Assembly (NCBI GenBank): GCA_045222795.1
Contig: JBGUZF010000060.1
Location: 1-64,000 of the forward strand
Origin: Colimorpha sp045222795
Lineage (GTDB): Bacteria > Bacteroidota > Bacteroidia > Bacteroidales > P3
Direction of reading: 5' to 3'
Length of the DNA stretch: 64,000 bases
The notes under the pieces were generated by a model, which saw only the letters and a program-made list of their open reading frames with translations, ran no database searches and was not told where the DNA came from. Position numbers and translations under genes: made by a program. Below are positions 17,801-24,307 of this stretch, one piece after another (within the stretch, counting starts at the first letter, position 1; the number at the start of each line of letters is the position of its first letter).

Positions 17801-19826
17801 TACCAACCTCGAGGTTGGCGCCATAGCTCGTACTGCCGCGCACCCAGAAGCTAAGCTGGAGGGTGTTGACCGGCAGGGTCACATCGAGCTGCGGCAGGAC
17901 AGCCAACTGGTTGGTGGCATAGGTCGAGCTGGTGCTGCTATAGAAATAGAGGTCGCGGCTACCCGTGCGGGCATTGCTGCTATAGGAATAGGGGTAATAG
18001 TTGGACGAAGTGCTGGTAGCATCGTTGATGCGGGTCCAGCAGTAGGGGAATGCCTGAGCATTCGGAGTGGTGGCAGGAATCTCGTCGGCCTCGAAGCCCA
18101 TGGTGTAGGGCAGGGTGGCGATGGTCACACAAGCTGTGTGGAACGAAACGACGGCATATTCCGATGCGTCGGTAGCCGAGCAGTTGGCAACAATACCTAA
18201 ATTATAAGTGGTGTTGCCAGCGAGGCCGGTGACAGTGTAAGTGATGGCATTGGCACCAGGAACAGGAGTGATGCCGGAGGCAATCAGGCTGGTGTCGGCC
18301 ATGTTGTAGATGCTGTAGGTAGCGCCGGTGTTGAAGTTGTCATTCCACGAAAGGATGGCGCTGGTGCCACTAATGCTGTCGACACTGGCATTGGAGACCA
18401 GGAAGCACGAAGGAGCCACGTCGAGAACCACATCATCGACATAGGCATACTGGGTGCTGGAGCCTCTAACCAGACGGAAGGCAATGTAGCGGTCGGTGCT
18501 GGCGGCGTTCATGAAGTACACAACATGGTTCTCGTAGGTAGAGCCAACGGGAACAGCGATGGTCTGAACGGTGGTGAAGGTGGTGTTGTCGGTGGGGTCG
18601 CTCATGGTACCAACCTCGAGGTTGGAGCCATAGCTCGTACCGCCGCGCACCCAGAAGCTGAGCTGCAGGGTGTTGACCGGCAGGGTCACATCGAGCTGCG
18701 GCAGGACAGCGAGTTGGTTGGTGGCATAGGTTGTGCTGGTCGAGCTATAGAAATAGAGGTCGCGGCTGCCCGTGCGGGCATTGCTGCTATAGGAATAGGG
18801 GTAATAGTTGTACGAAGTGCTGGTAGCATCGTTGATGCGGGTCCAGCAGAACGGGAAGGCATCGATGCTCGGTGTAGTGGCAGGAATCTCGGTTGCCTCA
18901 AAGCCCATGGTGTAGGGCAGAGTGGAGATTGCCGCACATGCAGTACGGAATGAAGCGGTCTTATATGCGCTCTCCGAGTCTGTTCCGCAGATGGCTTTCA
19001 CTCTAACTTCGTATTCGGTATTTGCCGAAAGAGTGGTAAGCGTATAGGTGGTGTCGGTGAGTGTAACCACAGTCCATGTGGTGTCATCACTCGTCTTGTA
19101 CTCGAACTGATAGCTGTTGGCAGATGTATTGGCCCATGTGATGGTGGCACCGTCGCTGGTGACGTTGGAAGCCACGAGGGTGGCAGGCTTTGCGCAATAG
19201 TTGCCAGAGGGGGTGATGCCAAGTCGTATGTTGTTACGATACTGGTAGCGGGTCTTACTGCCGCTGAAGGTTGTCACGTCGGCAATGCTGGGGGTATAGC
19301 TGTCGCTATAGTATGCAATGCCACGATAGGTGGAGCCAGTGGTGGTGGTACGGAATTTGTAGGAGCTTCCCGGATAACCGTTTTGGTCGTCGAAGCAGCA
19401 CACCAGAAGGTTACTGGTGCCGTCGTACACGAAAGGAGAGGTAAGGGTGAGGGTGACCCAGCCAGCCTCAGTAGCCGAAAGGGTGCCTTCCCACACAAGA
19501 TCGGTGCTTGAGATAGCCTCCATGTCGGTGGTTGTCTCAAACTCCGATTTGGTCACATTCTTCATGTACACCTTTACACTACTCATCGAGAATGAACTCG
19601 AATAGGCGTACTCGAATGCGATCGAGTTGATGGTTCCAGCCACTCCAATTTCGTCAGCAGTGAAAATCTGCTGAGTCAGGGAGTAGTTGAAATACATGTT
19701 TACAGGCAACGAGTATTGTGTAGTGGTGGATGTCGATTCACCAATCTCCACAATAACCTGCGCCTGCGATGCAAACGGTACTAGCATGAGCGCCGCAAGC
19801 ATCAAAGTTCGTAAAAACTTTTGCAT
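11865..19826 (-). CDS. Giant type IX-secreted adhesin-like protein: FN3, anchor/MAM-type and InlB-B-like repeats, C-terminal sorting domain
   Basis: 2653 residues from the ATG at 19824-19826; an in-frame ATG 14 codons upstream is less likely because the signal peptide starts exactly here (MQKFLRTLMLAALMLVPFAS, then QAQ). After a leader domain (to about 190) FN3-like modules alternate with cleaved-adhesin/anchor-type beta-sandwiches to about residue 2080. About six bacterial repeats of the divergent InlB B-repeat type (TTNPAPG...YHLTGW) follow, and the last 65 residues are a type IX sorting domain (VYVFDVNGRLVSN...GVYLVKVG...KRVLVVR). One 269-residue module pair is tandemly duplicated. It should be exported by the SprA channel and anchored or released at the surface. 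The ligand is unknown. Own promoter and own terminator. Confidence 0.9.
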   Translation of the reverse strand: MQKFLRTLMLAALMLVPFASQAQVIVEIGESTSTTTQYSLPVNMYFNYSLTQQIFTADEIGVAGTINSIAFEYAYSSSFSMSSVKVYMKNVTKSEFETTTDMEAISSTDLVWEGTLSATEAGWVTLTLTSPFVYDGTSNLLVCCFDDQNGYPGSSYKFRTTTTGSTYRGIAYYSDSYTPSIADVTTFSGSKTRYQYRNNIRLGITPSGNYCAKPATLVASNVTSDGATITWANTSANSYQFEYKTSDDTTWTVVTLTDTTYTLTTLSANTEYEVRVKAICGTDSESAYKTASFRTACAAISTLPYTMGFEATEIPATTPSIDAFPFCWTRINDATSTSYNYYPYSYSSNARTGSRDLYFYSSTSTTYATNQLAVLPQLDVTLPVNTLQLSFWVRGGTSYGSNLEVGTMSDPTDNTTFTTVQTIAVPVGSTYENHVVYFMNAASTDRYIAFRLVRGSSTQYAYVDDVVLDVAPSCFLVSNASVDSISGTSAILSWNDNFNTGATYSIYNMADTSLIASGITPVPGANAITYTVTGLAGNTTYNLGIVANCSATDASEYAVVSFHTACVTIATLPYTMGFEADEIPATTPNAQAFPYCWTRINDATSTSSNYYPYSYSSNARTGSRDLYFYSSTSSTYATNQLAVLPQLDVTLPVNTLQLSFWVRGSTSYGANLEVGTMSDPTDMTTFTTVETIVVPASATYENHIVYFLNANATDSYIAFRLVKGTSTQYAYVDDLVLDEAPTCFPVSNLTAFDITTSSVTLSWTDNMNNGATYSIAANGTVVATGITADSGSSIVSYTVTGLNAATIYTFSVVANCSADDASTPVEVSIMTPASLPYTTDFETGNAEWLLVNGANGWTVGEGVNNGGSHALYISNDENGTYAYTNTTTSWSYAARPFALNDSNYYVLNFDWKANGESTWDYLRAWLIPGNYAPEAGGLNGATSTSTMNNAVITGWIDLNPATGKLNLQTDWQSVDDTLLLEPGVYTVLLMWANDGSGGTQPPAAVDNFSFVEYVPVPLTVTNLHGDAIAHNAFTAVWNGSDRQTEWHIAIEMPGDSVLTWQTVAERSVPFFGLTPNTAYNVYVTCQEPLLGTLGDTVMATITTNDLPNNCAVIAEGTTTNGNAPVYGYYADAAQRVQSIYPASMLTSMVGQTYTSMHYFVSSGSSANWGNGTWIVRMGITTQENLADGFDTTALTTYYTGNLSASTTDGMTITFDQPFTYNGGNLVVEFEQPTASGYTSCYFYGTSATSGSRRGYGSGYSNVSVQNFLPQVQFCAPYTTTCFNIDHLVVENVTTTTADVYWYPGNVETAWQIAYGTGAVNDSILLAEAVSTTSNVMTLTGLTSDMDYWFYVRPVCDSNTYGNWTSATFATLPTCGMINPANILVENLTNNSVTFTVNGELDYGTMHHFTVDYWTEGGDTVTAVSTGNSVVLNNLQSNTTYYVTFTANCNANGTDNSRVIGPYNFNTACDAIAIPFVEDFEAESTTLSCWTIQGEGSWSIGTGDYSTSTGAYTGTSNARITHSSTGNVTKLVSPVLDGTENGVQLQFAHVQRSWAGDIDELRVYYRESDSSAWQILATYTSAYATWTPETMVITNPVYQVAFEMTDNYGYGVGIDAVSITNIPACVAPSNVVFTGADSTQIAIAWEGDSTATYGIINMADSSLFGTISGNSAVINSLTPNTQYTIGVYTVCVTGNSDTVTVIARTACGAVAIPFTEDFEESSNTIGCWTVANIDANSGLTSDAYSGSRAFRFSYNTNPPQYIFSPELSGTEDGVKVEFMYKVQSTNYPESFQLGYSTTTNDSSAFIWSTEQTNLTNTSYVSYSEIFSTPNIKYISIKYTANDMYYLFIDSVVFSLPPSCLPAAVTVDAVTENSVTINWTGNAASYGVYNDTTLVATVTTNTYTFTGLTAATSYTFGVQAICSATDIASMTTVTAMTACADVTALPYTEGFENGLGCWTTVNGSSDGVDWNAQPSFSSGAITPHTGNYMAASWSWNSVSMHANAWLISPKFVLPTVNAGDTLNFSWWDRTSAAYPDSYSVVLSTTTNDTAAFTTIIRPYGMADTTGWGMQTVDLTAYAGQSIYIAFHHVDYDMNYLLIDDISLTIGAAPAPLPDSMQVTIAVNDATMGTTNPAPGVHYFYEGDTASVIAVPNTGYHLTGWSFIMNVNGIPYYDTTINVAVTNFFDIFTGGWVVEHGDNIYSFSITANFAAGEPELDTVTVNITVTNPLEGTTNPAPGTNYFTTGDTLSVVALPNTGYSVAGWILTLIDETGDTIYNNMTIPMAVADVFSVFQNTLVAGPQLDGYVFDVTPIFAFDTNIVAADSLTVILAVNDATMGTTTPAPGTYYYGIGDTLSFSVSANDGYHFENAIIALMYNGITMFADTIDDITEIAQVSNVVVDSDMVGMAINVLVNFAPNAGPQPTYWTVTLSSADTTMGTVSPEGETQVADGASFTATATANEGYRFVAWQSGQTLVSDQAEFTFTVVASTALVAVFEVDTGAPTQYFHVTGNVNDPAMGYVTVGESTNNTALVADGETVTLTAHANEGYHFVRWSTGETTESIDITVDGEDVTVTAIFEENVGIDDVDENDVTIYSTDSKIVVRGAEGSAVYVFDVNGRLVSNMANATETVEFRMANTGVYLVKVGAAPAKRVLVVR
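17510..18920 (-). repeat. Tandem duplication of an 807-bp module within the adhesin gene
   Basis: Two segments, about 17510-18110 and 18317-18917, are nearly the same at the DNA level over long runs, for example around 17721 and 18528, with a constant offset of 807 bp (269 codons). Each codes for an anchor-type beta-sandwich plus the flanking FN3 part. The offset is a multiple of three, so the frame is preserved. Confidence 0.85.
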
Positions 19827-20012
19827 GATGTTTTGTTTTAAAAGGTTAATATGAAATTTGTTAAACATTTGTTTTTCGATTTATTCTCAGGGGTTCGTTG
19901 TCTTTTGTTGTCTTTATATCCTATTCCTTTTTTGTCAGTCTATACCTCCGCCATTTACGTACGCGCTGAAAATGTATCAGTTATACGCATGGTCGGTCTG
20001 TAGTTTAGTATG

Positions 20013-20043
20013 CAAAGGTAAGCATTTATTTCAATATATCAAA
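20013..20043 (-). promoter_or_regulatory. Bacteroidota-type promoter for the adhesin at 11865-19826
   Basis: On the reverse strand a -33 TTTG (20040-20043) and a -7 TACCTTTG (20013-20020) are separated by exactly 19 bp, matching the family consensus. The predicted start is near 20006, giving a long AT-rich leader of about 180 nt. Confidence 0.72.
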
Positions 20044-20246
20044 CATACCTATGCAAAGTTTAACATTTAATATATATATAATGCTGATTTTCAACACCGA
20101 CATTTTTCAACTTTAACTTTTGCCGCCGAACACGGTCAAATACCCTTAAAAAACGTTATTTTCAGCATCATACCCGACACGTTGTCAATAAGTTATACGA
20201 TTTTAACATTTCCAATCTCCTGAATATCAACCATTAAACCCCACCC

Positions 20247-20301
20247 ACTTCACATCCACTTCACATCCGCTTCACCCCTACTTCACCCCATCTTCACCCC
20301 C
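20247..20301 (+). repeat. 11-bp tandem array (five units of ACTTCACATCC/ACTTCACCCCA)
   Basis: Five units of exactly 11 bp each: two identical ACTTCACATCC, then three variants with CTTCACCCC. The 11-bp period is shared with the hairpin arrays at 42403 and 58748 although the sequence differs. It lies in the divergent region, between the two opposite promoters. Confidence 0.9.
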
Positions 20302-20324
20302 AGGTGATGTTGATACGGAGAAAG

Positions 20325-20332
20325 TATTTTTG
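20325..20332 (+). promoter_or_regulatory. Possible -7 box for aminopeptidase P
   Basis: TATTTTTG matches TAnnTTTG and lies about 78 bp before the ATG at 20411. No TTTG at the expected distance upstream supports it, so this is tentative. Confidence 0.35.
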
Positions 20333-20410
20333 CTGCACGGCATACTTTTTCGACCCGCTGCACGTTACTATTATCAGTTTCACGCGCAATAATCAAAAAC
20401 ACACCCTAAT

Positions 20411-21793
20411 ATGTTCAAAAAAGAGACCTATATGGCACGCCGCGAGCAGCTCCGCAAGGACATGGGCCACGGCATCATCATCATCCCGGGCAACCACGAG
20501 GCTCCCTGCAACTACAAGGACAACACCTACTGGTTCCGCCAGGACAGCACGTTCCTATATTTCTTCGGCCTCCAGCGCGAAGACCTCGTGGGCGTCATCG
20601 ACTGCGACAACGGCAAGGACTATATCTTCGCCAACGACTACGACATCGACGACATCATCTGGACGGGTCCGCTGCCCTCGGTCAAGGAGCTGGCAGCCAG
20701 CGTGGGAGTGGCCAACACGGGCAACCTGAAGGCTCTGCAGAAGTTTGTGGACAGCCACGCTACGGCGAAGTTCCACTACCTGCCGCCCTACCGCGCCGAC
20801 ATCACCCGTCAGATGAGCGAGTTGCTGGGCATCAAGTACAATGCGGTGAACCGCTATGCATCGCTCGACCTCATACTGGCTTGCGTGAAGCAGCGCAGTA
20901 TCAAGAGTGCCGAGGAGATTCGCGAGATTGAGAAGGCCATTGAGACGGCCTACAACATGCATGTTGGCGCCATGAAACTGGCCATGCCGGGCCGCTACGA
21001 GTACGAGCTGGCGGGCTTCATGGAGGGCGAGGCTTGGAAGGGCAACGGGCCCGTCTCCTTCCCCGTCATCATGACCATCCACGGCGAGACGCTCCACAAC
21101 CACGGCCACAACAACAAGCTCGTCAAGGGCCGCATGCTGGTGATGGACGCCGGCGCCGAGACAGCCATGAACTACTGCAGCGACATCACGCGCTCGGTGC
21201 CTGTGGGCGGCAAGTTCGACAGCCGTCAGAAGGCCATCTACGAGATAGTGCTCAGCGCCAACCTCGAGGCCATCCGCGTCACCAAACCGGGCATCACGTA
21301 CAAGGAGGTGCACCAGGCCGCAAGCCGCAAGCTGGCCGAGGGTTACAAAGGCCTCGGCATACTGAAGGGCAAGGTCGACGACATCGTGGAGGCCGGCGCC
21401 CACAGCTTGCTGATGCCTCACGGCCTGGGCCACATGATGGGCCTCGACGTGCACGATATGGAGAACTACGGCCAGATCAACGTGGGCTACGACAAGGAGA
21501 CGCGCCCCAGCGAGCAGTTCGGCCTCGGCAGCCTCCGCTGCGGCCGCAAGCTGCAGCCCGGTTTCGTCATCACCGACGAGCCCGGATGCTACTTCATCCC
21601 CGCGCTCATCGACAAATGGAAAGCCGAAGGCAAATGCAAGGAGTTTATCAACTACCGCGAGCTGGAGAAGTGGAAAGACTTCGGCGGCATCCGCATCGAA
21701 GACGACGTGCTGGTGACCAAGACCGGCTGCCGCGTCCTCGGCAAGCCGATACCCAAGACCGTGAAGGAGATCGAGGCCACAATGGCCAAGTGA
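20411..21793 (+). CDS. Xaa-Pro aminopeptidase (aminopeptidase P, M24B family)
   Basis: 460 residues, cytoplasmic, no signal peptide. It removes an N-terminal residue that precedes proline. An N-terminal creatinase-like domain (to about 170, PGNHEAPCNYKDNTYWFRQDS) precedes the pita-bread catalytic domain. All five dinuclear metal ligands can be seen in order: Asp in MDAGAE, Asp in CSDITR, His in LMPHGLGHMMGLDVHD, Glu in ITDEPG and Glu in GIRIEDDVLV. Length fits the family. The first ATG (MFKKETYMARREQ) is used here; an ATG seven codons later is an alternative start. The nucleoside kinase follows on the same strand after a 172-bp repeat-rich spacer. Confidence 0.93.
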   Translation: MFKKETYMARREQLRKDMGHGIIIIPGNHEAPCNYKDNTYWFRQDSTFLYFFGLQREDLVGVIDCDNGKDYIFANDYDIDDIIWTGPLPSVKELAASVGVANTGNLKALQKFVDSHATAKFHYLPPYRADITRQMSELLGIKYNAVNRYASLDLILACVKQRSIKSAEEIREIEKAIETAYNMHVGAMKLAMPGRYEYELAGFMEGEAWKGNGPVSFPVIMTIHGETLHNHGHNNKLVKGRMLVMDAGAETAMNYCSDITRSVPVGGKFDSRQKAIYEIVLSANLEAIRVTKPGITYKEVHQAASRKLAEGYKGLGILKGKVDDIVEAGAHSLLMPHGLGHMMGLDVHDMENYGQINVGYDKETRPSEQFGLGSLRCGRKLQPGFVITDEPGCYFIPALIDKWKAEGKCKEFINYRELEKWKDFGGIRIEDDVLVTKTGCRVLGKPIPKTVKEIEATMAK

Positions 21794-21965
21794 TTCTCCT
21801 TGCCCTTCGGGCAGAAATCTTGTAAATCTAGTAAATTTATTCCGCCTGCGGCGGTGAGCTTACAATTACGCGAAGCGCATTAATTTATAAGATTGACTAG
21901 ATTTCGCGAGCGCAAAGCGCAAGCAGGAGAAATATAGAAGAAAAAGAACAAGATTTACCGAGATT
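21794..21965 (+). repeat. Imperfect inverted repeat with 9-bp tandem units and small palindromes
   Basis: The spacer between the aminopeptidase and nucleoside kinase genes contains AAATCTTGT/AAATCTAGT/AAATTTA units on the left (21830s) and their inverse on the right (about 21884-21905), with outer flanks TTCTCCT and AGGAGAA also inverted. Short palindromes sit inside (TGCCCTTCGGGCA, CCGCCTGCGGCGG, GCGAAGCGC, GCGAGCGCAAAGCGC). The end of the spacer (AAGATTTACCGAGATTATG) repeats the unit again in the inverted sense. Confidence 0.6.
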
Positions 21966-23657
21966 ATGACCGACGTAGAGATTGTGCTTGCCAATACCGG
22001 CGAGCGGAAGATGGTGCCGCAGGGCACGACGGTGGCCGAGCTGGCCGAGGAATATGCCAAACAGCAAGCCGAGAAGGGCGAGCCGCTGCGCTGGCCGGTG
22101 CTGGGGGCCTTGGTGAACAACAAGGTGGAGCCCTTGCAGTACCGCATCTATAACCCGAAGAACATCCAGCTGCTGGACATCGCGAGCCGCCAAGGTTTCC
22201 GCATGTACCGCAACTCGCTGTGCTTCATGCTGTACACAGCCGTTCACGACTGCTATCCCAAAGCGAAGATGAGCATCGACCACTCGCTGCAGAACGGGTT
22301 CTACTGCCGCATCGAGTCGGCGGTGGAGGGTTTCGAGCTGCCGAGCCAGATGGAGGTGTGCAGCGCGGTGCGCGACCGCATGATAGCCTTGCAGGAGCAA
22401 GACATAGCCTTCAGCAGCAAGACCATGCTGCTGAAGGACGCCATAGAGCTCATCCGTCCGCGCCACATGGAGAAGACGCTCGACATCCTGGAGCACCTGC
22501 GGCAACTCTACATACAGATGAACTTCCTCGGCGACACAGTGCACAAAATCGGCGACAAGTTGGCCCCGTCGACGGGGTGCATCACCACGTGGGACTTCCG
22601 CACCTACGAAGACGGTTATCTGCTTATGTGCGCCGACCCCGAGCACCCCGACAAACTGTCGCTCTACACCGAGACGCCGAAGCTCTTTGCCATCTTCCGT
22701 GAGCACTACCAGTGGACAAAGCTCATGCATATGTCGACCATATCGGACTACAACCGCATCGTATACGACGGCGGCGGGCAGGACCTGATACTGCTGGCTG
22801 AGGCGCTGCACGAGAAGAAGTATGCCGAAATTGCCGACCAGGTGCGCCAAAGCGGAGCCCGGATGGTGTTGCTTGCCGGGCCGAGCAGTTCGGGCAAGAC
22901 CACGTCGTGCCGCCGACTGAGCGTGCAGCTGGCCGTGTTGGGCTATGACGTCAACCAGATGTCACTCGACGACTACTTCCTCGGTCGCGACCGCACTCCC
23001 AAACAAGCCAACGGCGAATACGACTTCGAGTGCGTCGAAGCCCTCGACATACCGTTGCTCAACGAGCACCTCAACGCCCTGTTCCGCGGCGAGGAGGTGA
23101 AGATACCGACCTACGACTTCGTCAAGGGAGAGCCTTACTACAGCGGCAAGACGCTGAAGCTTGGCCCCCGCAGCATATTGGTGGTAGAGGGCATCCACGC
23201 CCTGAATCCTAAGCTGACGGCCGAAATCGACGAAAGCCTGAAATTCAAGGTTTATGTCAGTGCCCTGACGCAGCTTTCCGTCGATGACCAAAACATCATC
23301 CACGGCACCGACAACCGCCTGGTGCGCCGCTTGGTAAGAGACAACAACTTCCGCGGCTGGAACGCCTACGAGACCCTGCGCCGCTGGCCCGATGTGGTGC
23401 GCGGCGAACGCAAGCATATCTTCCCCTACCAGGAGAACGCCAACGTAATGTTCAACTCGGCCCTGCTCTACGAGCTAGGCGTGCTGAAACGCTATGCCGA
23501 ACCGCTGCTAAAGCAGGTGCCTGAGGACTGCGAAGAATACTCCAGCGCCCGCCAACTGCTGAACTTCTCGGAGCTGATACTGCCGATAGACGACAAGTTC
23601 ATACCCTACAACAGCATCATGCGCGAGTTCCTGGGAGGCAGCGCGTTTGCGTATTAA
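21966..23657 (+). CDS. TGS-domain nucleoside kinase (uridine kinase/phosphoribulokinase-like)
   Basis: 563 residues. Three parts: a TGS domain (about 1-65, VEIVLANTGERKMVPQGTTV), a region resembling the second additional domain of threonyl-tRNA synthetase (HDCYPKAKMSIDHSLQNGFY, about 93-250), and a kinase domain with a P-loop GPSSSGKTT at about 304-312 followed by SLDDYFLGRDRTP and the VVEGIHALNP motif of uridine-kinase/phosphoribulokinase P-loop enzymes. This fused architecture is a known Bacteroidota/Firmicutes family annotated as nucleoside kinase; the exact substrate is not settled by sequence. It is not a tRNA synthetase: the class II catalytic core is absent. Confidence 0.88.
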   Translation: MTDVEIVLANTGERKMVPQGTTVAELAEEYAKQQAEKGEPLRWPVLGALVNNKVEPLQYRIYNPKNIQLLDIASRQGFRMYRNSLCFMLYTAVHDCYPKAKMSIDHSLQNGFYCRIESAVEGFELPSQMEVCSAVRDRMIALQEQDIAFSSKTMLLKDAIELIRPRHMEKTLDILEHLRQLYIQMNFLGDTVHKIGDKLAPSTGCITTWDFRTYEDGYLLMCADPEHPDKLSLYTETPKLFAIFREHYQWTKLMHMSTISDYNRIVYDGGGQDLILLAEALHEKKYAEIADQVRQSGARMVLLAGPSSSGKTTSCRRLSVQLAVLGYDVNQMSLDDYFLGRDRTPKQANGEYDFECVEALDIPLLNEHLNALFRGEEVKIPTYDFVKGEPYYSGKTLKLGPRSILVVEGIHALNPKLTAEIDESLKFKVYVSALTQLSVDDQNIIHGTDNRLVRRLVRDNNFRGWNAYETLRRWPDVVRGERKHIFPYQENANVMFNSALLYELGVLKRYAEPLLKQVPEDCEEYSSARQLLNFSELILPIDDKFIPYNSIMREFLGGSAFAY

Positions 23658-23665
23658 ATAATTAT

Positions 23666-23796
23666 AGGAGTTAAGGGAAGTTAAGAGAAGTTAAGAGGAG
23701 TTAAAGACAATTGTAACATTGCCAACAAAAGGTATTGTCCCTTAACTTCCCTGCGAGCAAAGCGAGCTAACTCCCCTTAAATTCTTTAACTCCCCA
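23666..23796 (+). repeat. Gene-less arm-loop-arm element between convergent genes
   Basis: Left arm (23666-23710): four 10-bp units such as GGAGTTAAGG and GAAGTTAAGA ending in GACAA. Right arm (23733-23796): TTGTC, then CTTAACTTCC and CTAACTCCCC-like units, complementary to the left arm. The right arm is interrupted by a small palindrome (GCGAGCAAAGCGAGC). The 20-odd bp interior holds TTGTAACATTGCC. It probably also works as a bidirectional transcription stop for the nucleoside kinase and aroK; the aroK stop codon lies within the right arm. Confidence 0.75.
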
Positions 23797-24274
23797 AGAG
23801 AAGAGAATTAGGATTTACTCCATCCAAGACTATGGGAGCCTTCTGGTAGAAGGGCTCCCTTTCTTTTAATTGTGCTTCTATCTCGGAGCGGAGAGCCTCC
23901 TCGGGGAGGCCGTGCAGCTTGGGTCGTGGGTTGCGGCTGCGGAGGGCGCGGGCCACGAGGTCGTCGACGCTCATGCGCAGGTAGATGGCGGTACCGTGGG
24001 CGAGGATGAAATCCATATTGCCGCTATGGCATGGGGTGCCGCCGCCGCAGGAGACGACAACATTGTCGAGGTCGGCGGTGGAGTGCAGCATCTGGGTCTC
24101 GAGACGGCGGAACGCCTCTTCGCCGAAGGCCTCGAAGAAGCGCGGCACGGTGTAGTGGTAGCGCTCCTCGAAAGCGCGGTCGAGGTCGAGGAAGTCGAGT
24201 CCTTTCTCGGCCGCCAGCTTCCGCCCGAAGGTGGTCTTGCCGCAATACATATATCCCACGAGGTAGTATTTCAT
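23786..24274 (-). CDS. aroK: Shikimate kinase
   Basis: 162 residues, cytoplasmic. It phosphorylates shikimate at position 3 in chorismate synthesis. The P-loop GYMYCGKTT (residues about 7-15), the shikimate-binding Asp in DLDRAFE, Arg in FRRLE, the Walker B-like SCGGGTPCH and the lid with RSRNPRP are all present. The last few residues (NSLLLGS) and the stop lie in the repeat arm that starts here, so the C-terminus may have been extended or replaced by it. It follows recN by 23 bp and is the last gene of the minus-strand train. aroQ, another gene of the pathway, lies at 46134. Confidence 0.93.
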   Translation of the reverse strand: MKYYLVGYMYCGKTTFGRKLAAEKGLDFLDLDRAFEERYHYTVPRFFEAFGEEAFRRLETQMLHSTADLDNVVVSCGGGTPCHSGNMDFILAHGTAIYLRMSVDDLVARALRSRNPRPKLHGLPEEALRSEIEAQLKEREPFYQKAPIVLDGVNPNSLLLGS

Positions 24275-24278
24275 CTTA

Positions 24279-24307
24279 GTAGTTAAGTAGACAGTAGTTA
24301 AGACATT
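24279..24307 (+). repeat. Short repeat pair in the recN-aroK spacer
   Basis: AGTAGTTAAG occurs twice, 15 bp apart (AGTAGTTAAGTAGAC then AGTAGTTAAGACATT). Read on the reverse strand it gives TGTC followed by TTAACTAC units, resembling the arrays at 10201 and 26433. It fills the spacer between recN and aroK and reaches into the recN stop. Confidence 0.6.

Larger units (their letters stand above)
19827..20410. other. Long divergent intergenic region between adhesin and aminopeptidase P
   Basis: I see no credible gene in these 584 bp. It is AT-rich near the adhesin and holds the adhesin promoter (20013-20043), an 11-bp tandem array (20247-20301) partly enclosed by imperfect inverted flanks (ATATCAACC and GTTGATA), and a possible -7 box for the aminopeptidase gene (20325-20332). 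The leader of the adhesin transcript would be about 180 nt. Confidence 0.7.
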
